NCBI GenBank assembly: GCA_024642725.1
Contig: JAHEAO010000006.1
Span: forward strand, 1-64,000
Direction of reading: 5' to 3'
Origin: Paracoccaceae bacterium
GTDB lineage: Bacteria > Pseudomonadota > Alphaproteobacteria > Rhodobacterales > Rhodobacteraceae
Length of the DNA: 64,000 bases
Shown piece after piece: positions 29,355-37,561 of this stretch (position 1 is its first letter; every line of letters begins with the position of its first letter). The translations under genes were made by a program, and so were the position numbers. The notes beneath the pieces were generated by a model, which was not told the DNA's origin, searched no databases, and was given only the letters and a program-made list of their open reading frames with translations.

Positions 29355-29546
29355 ATGGACTACCATATCCTTCGCGAAATCGCCGACAGCTGGGTTCTGC
29401 TGCTCATGTTCGTGTTCTTCCTTGGGATCGTGCTGTGGGCCTTCCGGCCCGGCAGCCGCAAGGTTTACCGCGACACCGCCGAGATCCCGTTCCGGCATGA
29501 AGACAAACCCGCGAGCGACAATCGCCTTGCAAAGGGGGCTAAATAA
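29355..29546 (+). CDS. ccoQ: cbb3-type oxidase small subunit CcoQ/FixQ
   Basis: 63 residues with a single transmembrane helix (about 12-33, LLLMFVFFLGIVLWAF) followed by a short polar tail (RHEDKPASD). CcoQ stabilises the cbb3 complex. The gene lies 10 bp after ccoO and its stop is immediately followed by the ATG of ccoP. Confidence 0.93.
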   Translation: MDYHILREIADSWVLLLMFVFFLGIVLWAFRPGSRKVYRDTAEIPFRHEDKPASDNRLAKGAK

Positions 29547-30404
29547 ATGGCCAAGAAACCCGAGAAGCCAAACGAACCCGAAACCACCGGCCACAGCTGG
29601 GACGGTATCGAGGAATACAACAACCCCTTGCCGCGCTGGTGGCTCTGGACCTTTTACGCGACCATCGTCTGGGGCGTGATTTACACGATCGCCTATCCGG
29701 CATGGCCGCTGGTCAACAGGGCGACGGCCGGGATCATGGGGTTCTCGACGCGGGCAGAGGTGGCAAGGGATATCCAGACCTTCGCTGATGCCAATGCCGC
29801 GATCGAGGCCAAGCTGGCTGCGGCCGATCTCGCGACGGTCGCCGCGGATCCGGAACTGCAGAGTTTTGCCCGAAACGCGGGTGCTGCGGTGTTCAAGACC
29901 AACTGCTCGCAGTGTCACGGGTCGGGTGCCGCCGGTGCAAAAGGCTATCCAAACCTGCTGGACGATGACTGGCTTTGGGGCGGTGACATCGAAAGTATCG
30001 CATTTACCGTGCGCCACGGCGTCAGGAATGAAACCGGCGATTCCCGCTTTTCGCAGATGCCCGCCTTTGGCGAGATTCTGAGCGAAGAGGAAATCGCGCA
30101 AGCGGCGGCCTATGTTCAGAAACTATCCGGTCAGGACCATGATGCTGCTTTGGCAGCAACAGGGGAAACCGTGTTCATCGACAACTGTTCGGCTTGCCAC
30201 ACTGAGGCCGGAACGGGCGACCGCGCACAGGGTGCGCCGAACCTGACTGATGCGATCTGGCTCTATGGTGGCGATCACGCGACGCTGATCGAATCTATCA
30301 CCAAAGCGCGTTTCGGTGTGATGCCCGCATGGGGCCAGCGCCTGAGCGATGCCGAAGTGAACGCTGTTGCGGCCTATGTCCACCAACTCGGCGGTGGCGA
30401 ATAG
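29547..30404 (+). CDS. ccoP: cbb3-type cytochrome c oxidase subunit III (di-heme)
   Basis: 285 residues. The N-terminal motif [15 protein letters not shown] precedes one membrane anchor. Two cytochrome c domains follow, with CSQCH at 120-124 and CSACH at 214-218. Distal methionines are in SQMPAFG and GVMPAWG. It receives electrons from soluble or membrane cytochrome c. Last gene of the operon; an inverted repeat follows at 30444. Confidence 0.97.
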   Translation: MAKKPEKPNEPETTGHSWDGIEEYNNPLPRWWLWTFYATIVWGVIYTIAYPAWPLVNRATAGIMGFSTRAEVARDIQTFADANAAIEAKLAAADLATVAADPELQSFARNAGAAVFKTNCSQCHGSGAAGAKGYPNLLDDDWLWGGDIESIAFTVRHGVRNETGDSRFSQMPAFGEILSEEEIAQAAAYVQKLSGQDHDAALAATGETVFIDNCSACHTEAGTGDRAQGAPNLTDAIWLYGGDHATLIESITKARFGVMPAWGQRLSDAEVNAVAAYVHQLGGGE

Positions 30405-30443
30405 GCCTTAGAAGGTCCGGGACCCTCAAGATTCCCGGGTGTT

Positions 30444-30488
30444 GCACCGACCCCTGATCCTGTTCGCGCGTTTCTTCGGGGTCGGTGC
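30444..30488 (+). terminator. Inverted repeat after ccoP, probable terminator
   Basis: GCACCGACCCC and GGGGTCGGTGC form an 11-bp perfect stem around a 23-base loop, 40 bp after the ccoP stop. Only a short T run follows, so it is a weak intrinsic terminator or an mRNA-stabilising hairpin. The rest of 30405-30638 shows no gene and presumably holds the promoter of the next operon. Confidence 0.55.
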
Positions 30489-30638
30489 TTCCTAATACAG
30501 TGGCGGCGTGGCGAAAGCTGCGCCGCCGTTTGCTGTTGGTGAGCCAAACGTCGCTTCGGTGCACAGATTAGTCTGCTTAGGGCCTTGACTTGACCCGGTG
30601 TCTGCCGACTCTGCCACTATTGTTTGCAGGGGGGAAAT

Positions 30639-31706
30639 GTGCAGATATTCAGGAAGACCGTCGAATCCGCCAATGCAGTCGGTTTGTCTTTGCCGGACTG
30701 CCCATTTCCGAGCACCGACGTGAAAGCCGTCGCGCGTTTGCTTGACTTGTGCCCGGTCGCACGCCCGACACCGCTCTTGGAAGCCGAAGACCTTGCCAAG
30801 AAACTGGGCGTCGCCGAGATCTGGGTCAAGGATGAACGCAGCCGGATGGGACTTGGCAGCTTCAAGGCACTTGGCGCTGCTTATGTCATTGCTGTGGATG
30901 CGGCTGACAGCGGTGCCGATCTGACGGATTCGCCGCTGTCCGGAGTGACCTATGTGACGGCAAGCGCCGGCAATCACGGGATGTCCGTGGCCGCGGGTGC
31001 CCGTGTCTTTGGCGCTGGGGCTGTGATCTACATCGCCGAATCCGTGCCGGAGAGTTTCGCTCGCAGGCTTCGTGAAAAGGGCGCGGAGGTCGTGCGCGCC
31101 GGCCAGATCTATGAGGAAAGCATGGCGGCTGCGGCGAAGGCAGCGGCGGACAATGGCTGGCGGCTTTTGTCGGACAGTTCATGGGCGGGTTATTTCGATG
31201 TGCCGCACCGCTTGATGGAAGGCTATCTGATCCTGATGCAGGAAGTCTTTGCGCAGGTCGAATCTTCGCCGACCCACATCTTCCTGCAGGCGGGTGTCGG
31301 CGGACTCGCAGGGGCGGCCGCAGCACTGGCCCGTGATCTGTGGGGTGACGCAGTCACGATTGTCGTGGTCGAACCCGATGCTGCCCCGGCGATCTACGGC
31401 TCAGTCCGCGCCGGGCATGCCGTGGCGGTCAACGGTCCGGTGTCCTGTATGGGCCGGCTCGATTGCAAGGAACCTTCGCTCATCGCACTTAAGGGACTGG
31501 CTCGGGATGCGAATCTGTTCATCACGATCTCTGAAGAAGAAGCCGAATCCGCGATGCAGACGCTGTCCGATTCCGGGTTGGCGACGACGCCCTCGGGCGG
31601 CGCTGGCCTTGCCGCCCTGATAGCGGCGGGTTCCGACCGTGAAGCGCTGGGGTTGGCCCCGGACAGCCGGGTTCTGGTTATCCTGAGCGAAGGGCCCGAA
31701 GAATGA
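30639..31706 (+). CDS. PLP-dependent lyase, diaminopropionate ammonia-lyase-like (fold type II)
   Basis: The track start (TTG 30624) is less likely than GTG 30639, which has AGGGGGG just upstream; 355 residues. The PLP lysine is Lys76 in LGSFKALG, and glycine loop AGVGGLAG binds the phosphate. The segment LLSDSSWAGYFDVPHRLMEGY is characteristic of diaminopropionate ammonia-lyase. The DAPAL segment TDGNHGRG, with a catalytic Asp, reads TASAGNHG here as in threonine deaminases, so the substrate may differ. The gene overlaps the M24 gene by four bases and starts a three-gene operon with families also found in ectoine catabolism (EutB, EutD, EutA). Confidence 0.82.
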   Translation: MQIFRKTVESANAVGLSLPDCPFPSTDVKAVARLLDLCPVARPTPLLEAEDLAKKLGVAEIWVKDERSRMGLGSFKALGAAYVIAVDAADSGADLTDSPLSGVTYVTASAGNHGMSVAAGARVFGAGAVIYIAESVPESFARRLREKGAEVVRAGQIYEESMAAAAKAAADNGWRLLSDSSWAGYFDVPHRLMEGYLILMQEVFAQVESSPTHIFLQAGVGGLAGAAAALARDLWGDAVTIVVVEPDAAPAIYGSVRAGHAVAVNGPVSCMGRLDCKEPSLIALKGLARDANLFITISEEEAESAMQTLSDSGLATTPSGGAGLAALIAAGSDREALGLAPDSRVLVILSEGPEE

Positions 31707-32869
31707 GCGACCGCGGCTTTCCGATCGAGGAATTTCGGACTCGAGTTCTGAAAGCGCAGACCCTGATGGCCAAGGCCGGGCTTGCAGCGCTCTTGGTTAC
31801 CACCGAGCCGGACTTGCGTTATTTCTCCGGTTACCTGACGCGATTCTGGGAAAGCCCGACTCGGCCTTGGTTCCTGATCGTGCCGGCGTCGGGCGAACCC
31901 ATCGCAGTCATCCCATCTATCGGCGCTGCCCTCATGGCGCGCACATGGATCAAGGACATCCGAAGCTGGCGGGCTCCGGATTTGGTCGATGATGGTGTGT
32001 CGCTGCTGGCCGAAACCCTTCGGGAAGTCGCAGGGACATCCGGAGTGATTGGATTGCCGATGGGACATGAAAGTCACCTGCGTATGCCGCTTGCCGACTA
32101 CGCCCGGCTGACGGCGAAGCTTGCGCCGTCGGTCATCGGTGACGATGCCGGAATTCTAAGGTCGCTTCGGATGGTCAAGTCGGACGCCGAAATCAACAAG
32201 ATCCGTGCCGCCTGCGGGATAGCCGACCGCGCTTTTGCCAGAGTTTCAGAGATCGCAGCCAGCGGGGAACCGCTCGATAGGGTGTTCCGCCGCTTCCAGA
32301 TGCTGTGCCTTGATGAGGGTGCGGACTGGGTTCCTTATCTCGCCGGGGCATCGGAACAGGGTGGCTACAGCGATGTCATTTCTCCGGCAACGGAGACCCC
32401 GCTTGCAGAGGGTGATGTTCTGATGCTGGACACGGGTTTGGTGCGGGACGGATATTTTTGCGATTTCGACCGGAATTTTGCAATTGGCGCCACCACCGAG
32501 GCGAACAATGCCGCGCATGCCCGCCTGATCGAGGCTGTCGATTCGGCGATGCAGATTGCGCGGCCCGGTGCCACTGCGGCCGATCTGTTCCATGCGATGG
32601 ACAGGATTGTGACCGGCGGTGCGGGCGGGTCGGATGCCGGACGGCTTGGCCACGGGCTTGGCATGCAGTTGACGGAATGGCCGTCGCTGATCCCGGCCGA
32701 CCAGACGGAGTTGCAGGAGGGCATGGTGCTGACACTGGAACCCGGCATCGAAACGGGTCCGGGCCGAATGCTCGTTCACGAAGAGAATATCGTGATCCGG
32801 GCTTCCGGGGCAGAGTTCCTGTCGACGCCTGCGGGGCCACATATGCCGGTGCTGAGAGGTGCACGATGA
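31703..32869 (+). CDS. M24-family metallohydrolase (Xaa-Pro aminopeptidase-like)
   Basis: 388 residues: a creatinase-like N-terminal domain (about 1-150) and a pita-bread catalytic domain. All five metal ligands are seen: the two Asp in MLDTGLVRDGYFCDFDRN, His in GHGLGMQ, Glu in LEPGIETG and Glu in VHEENIVI. Such enzymes include aminopeptidase P, creatinase and ectoine hydrolase (DoeA/EutD), so it may cleave a peptide, an imide or a cyclic amide. It overlaps both neighbours by four bases (ATGA), so a role in one pathway with them is likely. Confidence 0.85.
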   Translation: MSDRGFPIEEFRTRVLKAQTLMAKAGLAALLVTTEPDLRYFSGYLTRFWESPTRPWFLIVPASGEPIAVIPSIGAALMARTWIKDIRSWRAPDLVDDGVSLLAETLREVAGTSGVIGLPMGHESHLRMPLADYARLTAKLAPSVIGDDAGILRSLRMVKSDAEINKIRAACGIADRAFARVSEIAASGEPLDRVFRRFQMLCLDEGADWVPYLAGASEQGGYSDVISPATETPLAEGDVLMLDTGLVRDGYFCDFDRNFAIGATTEANNAAHARLIEAVDSAMQIARPGATAADLFHAMDRIVTGGAGGSDAGRLGHGLGMQLTEWPSLIPADQTELQEGMVLTLEPGIETGPGRMLVHEENIVIRASGAEFLSTPAGPHMPVLRGAR

Positions 32870-33606
32870 CCGATTTCGCTTACACGCTCGATATACCGGG
32901 CGACCCGTGCCTTGGGCTGATCGTGCTCCAGACGGATGAGACGATCGAACAGGACTTCCGCCGCCTGCTACCCGCTTCCGCTCGGCTCTATGTCTCGCGT
33001 GTTCCAAGCGGGCTTGAAGTCACCAGAGAGACGCTGGGGGCGATGGAGGCGCATATACCTGCGGCGGCAGGGCTGCTGCCCGAACCGATCAGCTTTGATG
33101 CGATTGGCTATGGCTGCACGTCAGGAACCTCGGTCATCGGAACGGCGAAGGTCGGCGACCTCGTGCGTCAGGGTGCGCGAACCGAGGCGGTGACAGAACC
33201 GGTTTCGGCGCTCCTGGCCGCGTCGGCAGCGCTTGGTGTGCGGCGGCTGGCCTTTCTGTCGCCCTATGTCGAGGCGGTTTCGGCGGGTTTGTGCGATGTG
33301 CTTCGGGACAACGGGCTTGAGATTCCGGTTTTCGGGTCGTTCAACACGGCCGAAGAGGCAAAGGTTGCCCGGATCGCCGGACCGTCAATTGTAGCAGCGG
33401 CCAGTCAACTGGCCGGGACCGCCGAGGTGGACGCGATATTCCTGTCCTGCACCAATTTGCGGACACTCGATGTGATCGCAGAGATCGAGCGGATCATCGG
33501 AAAGCCGGTTCTCTCAAGTAATCAGGTGCTGGCTTGGCATATGTGCCGACTCTCGGGTGCAGGCAAAATGCCCGAAGGGTTTGGCAGGCTGCTGAGCGTC
33601 GAGTGA
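32866..33606 (+). CDS. Asp/Glu racemase superfamily protein (maleate isomerase / arylmalonate decarboxylase / EutA-like)
   Basis: The track ORF starts inside the M24 gene; the ATG at 32866 overlaps the M24 stop (ATGA) and gives 246 residues. Two catalytic-type cysteines are present: Cys84 in GYGCTSGTSVIG and Cys195 in FLSCTNLRT. Two cysteines on opposite sides of the substrate are required for racemisation or isomerisation. The CTSGTS motif is of the maleate isomerase / EutA type. It may invert the stereocentre of the product made by the M24 hydrolase or used by the lyase (inference). Confidence 0.82.
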   Translation: MTDFAYTLDIPGDPCLGLIVLQTDETIEQDFRRLLPASARLYVSRVPSGLEVTRETLGAMEAHIPAAAGLLPEPISFDAIGYGCTSGTSVIGTAKVGDLVRQGARTEAVTEPVSALLAASAALGVRRLAFLSPYVEAVSAGLCDVLRDNGLEIPVFGSFNTAEEAKVARIAGPSIVAAASQLAGTAEVDAIFLSCTNLRTLDVIAEIERIIGKPVLSSNQVLAWHMCRLSGAGKMPEGFGRLLSVE

Positions 33607-33652
33607 GAGACGTGCAGAATTGCCAGTCGGAGGATGCCTTCTTCGGCAGAAT

Positions 33653-35389
33653 TCACTGCTTGCCGATGCGGAGCGTCGTTTTGCCACCGGCAGGGACGAC
33701 AATCTGATGATCCTCGTCCGTTGCTGCATCGTGAAGACCTAACACCTGGTCGGCAGGTCCAGTATTTTCCACACGGATGTCGGCGACGCCATAGGACTCG
33801 AACTGAAGCTTGCCGAAGGACCGCCCTAGATAACCGGCATTGTCGAACCGGATGATCATGTTCTCGACGACGAAGGCACCGCGCGTCGGTATCGCATCTG
33901 GCGGCAGGTTGGAGACAATGCTACCGGTCCAGTCTTCGCCGGTCTTCGGCCCTTCGAACCAGCTGTACCACTGCTGACCCTCCGGAAGCGGAAAGCGCTT
34001 AATGACGGAAGGATTCCCAAGGGCAAGAAAGACGGGATCGCCTTCCGCGATGAGTTGAGTCACTGCCTCTTTCGTCGCATCGTTGTGACGGTCTCCCAAT
34101 GCGAATTCCAGCATCGAGGGGGAATTGAAGTAGGTGAAGGGAAAGCGACGGCCGTCACGCTTTTCAATTGCGTGGAAATCCTCGCTCATGGCGAGCGTGG
34201 CCTGCACGCGCACCACATCTGGCATCCAGCGGTAGCGCTGGGTGTAATAGGCGGCTTCGATCACCAGAGCCAGCGCTGCCATCGCGACAAAGACTTGCAG
34301 TTTGCGCCTATCGGACAGCCGCGAGATCAGCCGCGAAATCTCGCGACCGGCAAGAACCGCCATCGGCACGACCAGCGGCAGCAAATGATCGTGCCGCTGG
34401 TGGGAAGACAGGCTGAATACTGCAAGCGACAGGATGATCCAAAGCGACAAGAAGCGTTCGGTTCGCCGTGCGGCGGGGTCCGTTTCAGGTCTGCGAATGG
34501 CAACATAGATGCCATAGGCGGTCAGGAACGACCATGGGACGAAGGACGCCATGAAGAAGGCGAAGGGAAGCGGCCTTGGCCCCTTTGTTGCATGTCCGAT
34601 CAGTTCCGACCCGATCTGCCTGTCGACGAGTGCCTGCCCGGCATCGAGATAGGCCAACAGGAACCAGCCGCCGCCGATCACGGCGACCAAGAGCAGGCCG
34701 GCCAAGTGAATCAGCAAGAGGTTCTTTCGTTCGCCTGATGTTGCGATCGGCGCGGCGCTACGGCCTTCCCAGAAGATTGCAGCCAGACCCAATGCGGCGA
34801 TCAACAATCCCAGCGGGCCCTTGGTAAGGGTCGCGAGGGCGCTCATGAACCAGAACCCGAGCCACCATTTCGACCCCGACCGGTCAGCCCAGGCCTTGAG
34901 GGCGAAGACACAGGACAGGGTAATGAGAAAGGTAAACAGCGCGTCGGTTCGCGCAAAGGCAAGATGCTGCATTCCGAGGGTGTTGAAAAAGACCAGCAGG
35001 CCGGCAAAATAACCGGTCCATCGTCCGAACCAATGATAACCGATCCATGACGCGGCCAGCGCCGTTCCCAGCATCGCAAGCCCGGATGGCAGGTAGAGCG
35101 ACGTCACATTGAGCCCCGAGAAGACCGTCGCGCTGAGTGCCGTTAGCCATGTCATGAGTGGGGGTTTGGACGTCACCGAGCCGCCAAAGTCGGTCTGCAC
35201 GGTCCAGCGCCCGGAGTGAATGACGTCCATCACATAGGCGATCGGTTTGTACTGATCGCCCGTGAAGTCCATTGGAGTGTATATGCGGATCAGCCATGCA
35301 ATCGCTAGGATCAGAGCGATTGTCAGACCTATCGGCAGCCATCTGTCTCGCCGAGTTACGTTGCCCAGGTTCTTGTTTGATTCAGTCAT
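33653..35389 (-). CDS. ArnT/PMT-like glycosyltransferase family 39 membrane protein
   Basis: 578 residues with about 12 hydrophobic helices in the first 400 and a soluble C-terminal domain. The first periplasmic loop has an acidic site (MDFTGDQYKPI), followed by TSKPPLMTW and ARTDALFTF, typical of ArnT-like dolichyl/undecaprenyl-phosphate-sugar transferases. It probably transfers a lipid-linked sugar to lipid A, another lipid or a protein at the outer face of the inner membrane. It runs opposite to its neighbours and sits between the ccoNOQP and ccoGHIS operons, where related genomes usually have no gene. Confidence 0.82.
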   Translation of the reverse strand: MTESNKNLGNVTRRDRWLPIGLTIALILAIAWLIRIYTPMDFTGDQYKPIAYVMDVIHSGRWTVQTDFGGSVTSKPPLMTWLTALSATVFSGLNVTSLYLPSGLAMLGTALAASWIGYHWFGRWTGYFAGLLVFFNTLGMQHLAFARTDALFTFLITLSCVFALKAWADRSGSKWWLGFWFMSALATLTKGPLGLLIAALGLAAIFWEGRSAAPIATSGERKNLLLIHLAGLLLVAVIGGGWFLLAYLDAGQALVDRQIGSELIGHATKGPRPLPFAFFMASFVPWSFLTAYGIYVAIRRPETDPAARRTERFLSLWIILSLAVFSLSSHQRHDHLLPLVVPMAVLAGREISRLISRLSDRRKLQVFVAMAALALVIEAAYYTQRYRWMPDVVRVQATLAMSEDFHAIEKRDGRRFPFTYFNSPSMLEFALGDRHNDATKEAVTQLIAEGDPVFLALGNPSVIKRFPLPEGQQWYSWFEGPKTGEDWTGSIVSNLPPDAIPTRGAFVVENMIIRFDNAGYLGRSFGKLQFESYGVADIRVENTGPADQVLGLHDAATDEDHQIVVPAGGKTTLRIGKQ

Positions 35390-35599
35390 GGTGTCCGCTC
35401 AGTTGCCATGGTCGGCATTGCCAGGTCGTTTAGTCCGTGCATTACCTTTCAGTCCAAATCGGCACAACCGCTATTGGTCTCCATTGATAAGTGATCAAGC
35501 GCTGGCTGAAAGTGTTTTCTTGTCGATCCGGGGGCCCGTATTTGATCGGTTGTGACTGCTATCGCTTCAAGATGTCGCAAAATTCTGGTGCTGAACCCT

Positions 35600-35613
35600 T
35601 TGACCTAGGTCAA
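35600..35613. promoter_or_regulatory. FNR/FnrL box upstream of ccoGHIS
   Basis: TTGACCTAGGTCAA is a full 14-bp palindrome and a perfect FNR consensus. Its centre lies 71 bases before the ccoG ATG. A GATAAG element near 35636 could be the -10 hexamer. The rest of 35390-35676 holds no gene. Confidence 0.9.
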
Positions 35614-35676
35614 TGTCGGGTCCACAGTTCTTCGCGATAAGCTCTCCAACGCGAACAGTGACTGGACGTTTTCCGT

Positions 35677-37104
35677 ATGTCTTCCACCGAAACCCCGCCG
35701 CCGCTTTATTCGGCACGAGAGCCCGTTTTCCCGCGTCGTGTCAGCGGCAAGTTCCGCACACTCAAGTGGTGGATCATGGGGGTAACGCTTGGAATCTACT
35801 ACCTGACGCCCTGGATCCGCTGGGACCGGGGCCCCAATCTCCCTGACCAGGCAGTCCTGGTCGACTTGGCCGGGCGCCGCTTTTTCTTTTTCTGGATCGA
35901 GATTTGGCCGCATGAATTCTATTTCATCGCGGGTCTCTTGATCATGGCGGGGCTCGGTCTTTTTCTATTCACCTCGGCGCTTGGCCGGGTCTGGTGCGGC
36001 TATACCTGCCCGCAGACCGTCTGGACCGATCTTTTCATCCTGACCGAACGATGGATTGAAGGGGATCGCAATGCGCGCGTGCGTCTCTGGAACGCCAAGT
36101 GGGATTTCCGTAAATGGCGGCTGCGATTGACCAAATGGTTTATCTGGCTTCTGATCGGTCTGGCCACCGGCGGAGCTTGGGTGTTCTATTTCACCGATGC
36201 GCCGCAATTGCTGCGCGATCTGGTGACGCTGAACGCGCATCCGATTGCTTATACCACGATAGCCGTGCTGGGTACGATCACGGTCCTGTTCGGCGGCTTT
36301 GCACGTGAACAGGTCTGTATCTACATGTGCCCGTGGCCCCGCATCCAGGCCGCGATGATGGACGAGGATACGCTGACCGTCGCGTATCGCAGTTGGCGCG
36401 GCGAGCCGCGCGGCAAGCATCGCAAATCCGAAGACGCTGACAAGCTTGGCGATTGCATCGACTGCATGGCTTGCGTCAACGTCTGCCCGGTCGGGATCGA
36501 CATTCGCGAAGGTCAGCAACTCGCATGTATCACCTGTGCGTTATGTATCGACGCCTGTGACGAGATCATGGCCAAGATCGACAAGCCCCGCGGATTGATC
36601 GACTATATGGCGCTGACCGATGAGGCCGCCGAACGTTCCGGAAAGGCGCCGAAGCCGATCTGGAAGCATGTCCTGCGACCGCGGACAATTCTTTACACCA
36701 CCTTGTGGTCGCTGGTCGGCATTGGCTTGGTTTTCGCGCTCTTCATCCGCCCCGATATCGACATGACCGTGGCGCCGGTTCGGAACCCGACTTTCGTCAC
36801 GCTTTCGGACGGTTCCATCCGGAACACCTATGACGTTCGCCTGCGCAACAAGAATGGTGAAGACCGGCCGTTCCATATCTCGCTGACCTCTGATAGCCTT
36901 TTGCGTATCAGCCTTGAGGGTAAGGACGATCTGGTGGTTGATGTGCCTGCCGATGAAACCCTGCTGCAGCGTGTCTACGTAACCGCCCCGGCGGGCAGCG
37001 ATGCGGCGACAACGGATCGCACGCCGTTCCGCATCTGGGTTGAGGATCTGGAGAGCAACGAGCACACCTCGAACGACACCATTTTCAACGGAGTCGGACA
37101 ATGA
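35677..37104 (+). CDS. ccoG: Cytochrome oxidase assembly ferredoxin-like protein CcoG/FixG/RdxB
   Basis: 475 residues. Several membrane helices (about 30-220) are followed by two ferredoxin-type [4Fe-4S] motifs, CIDCMACVNVCP and CITCALCIDACD (about residues 264-290), and a C-terminal Ig-like domain (about 365-470). CcoG is thought to reduce Cu(II) for insertion into the cbb3 oxidase. An FNR box lies 64 bp upstream. The stop overlaps ccoH by four bases. Confidence 0.95.
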   Translation: MSSTETPPPLYSAREPVFPRRVSGKFRTLKWWIMGVTLGIYYLTPWIRWDRGPNLPDQAVLVDLAGRRFFFFWIEIWPHEFYFIAGLLIMAGLGLFLFTSALGRVWCGYTCPQTVWTDLFILTERWIEGDRNARVRLWNAKWDFRKWRLRLTKWFIWLLIGLATGGAWVFYFTDAPQLLRDLVTLNAHPIAYTTIAVLGTITVLFGGFAREQVCIYMCPWPRIQAAMMDEDTLTVAYRSWRGEPRGKHRKSEDADKLGDCIDCMACVNVCPVGIDIREGQQLACITCALCIDACDEIMAKIDKPRGLIDYMALTDEAAERSGKAPKPIWKHVLRPRTILYTTLWSLVGIGLVFALFIRPDIDMTVAPVRNPTFVTLSDGSIRNTYDVRLRNKNGEDRPFHISLTSDSLLRISLEGKDDLVVDVPADETLLQRVYVTAPAGSDAATTDRTPFRIWVEDLESNEHTSNDTIFNGVGQ

Positions 37105-37559
37105 GCGAGAGAGTCATCACCGGGCGGCACGTCTTGATTGGCACGACGGCCGCGTTTTCCGTCATCATCGGAGTGAACATTCTTCTGGCCTACAAAGCGG
37201 TCGCGACCTTTCCGGGGCTGGAGGTCAAGAATTCCTATGTCGCGTCCCAGAGCTTCGATGCTGACCGGAAGGCCCAGCTTGCGCTGGGTTGGGACGTGTC
37301 GGCGAAGGTCGATGGTGGTCAGCTCCGTCTTTCGATCATCGATGGCGACGGAAAGCCGGTGCGGGTTTCGGAACTTACCAGCACGCTGGGCCGGGCGACC
37401 GAGGTGAAGGATGACCGCACACCAGAATTCGTCTTCGATGGGTCGGCCTATGTCGCGCCTGTCGACCTGGCCCCCGGAAACTGGAACCTGCGCATGGTCG
37501 CAACCGCGAACGATGGCACCAAGTTCCAGCAACGAATCATATTGTATGTAAAGGGCTGA
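37101..37559 (+). CDS. ccoH: cbb3 oxidase assembly protein CcoH/FixH
   Basis: 152 residues with one N-terminal transmembrane helix (about 12-34) and a periplasmic FixH domain. The segment VKNSYVASQSFDADRKAQ is typical. CcoH associates with early cbb3 assembly intermediates. It overlaps ccoG (ATGA) and ends 2 bp before ccoI. Confidence 0.92.
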   Translation: MSERVITGRHVLIGTTAAFSVIIGVNILLAYKAVATFPGLEVKNSYVASQSFDADRKAQLALGWDVSAKVDGGQLRLSIIDGDGKPVRVSELTSTLGRATEVKDDRTPEFVFDGSAYVAPVDLAPGNWNLRMVATANDGTKFQQRIILYVKG

Positions 37560-37561
37560 TC

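Noticed and set aside
30639-33606. Complete ectoine/hydroxyectoine degradation cluster
   Set aside because: No transporter, EutC or EutE/DoeB next to it; only the family types match.
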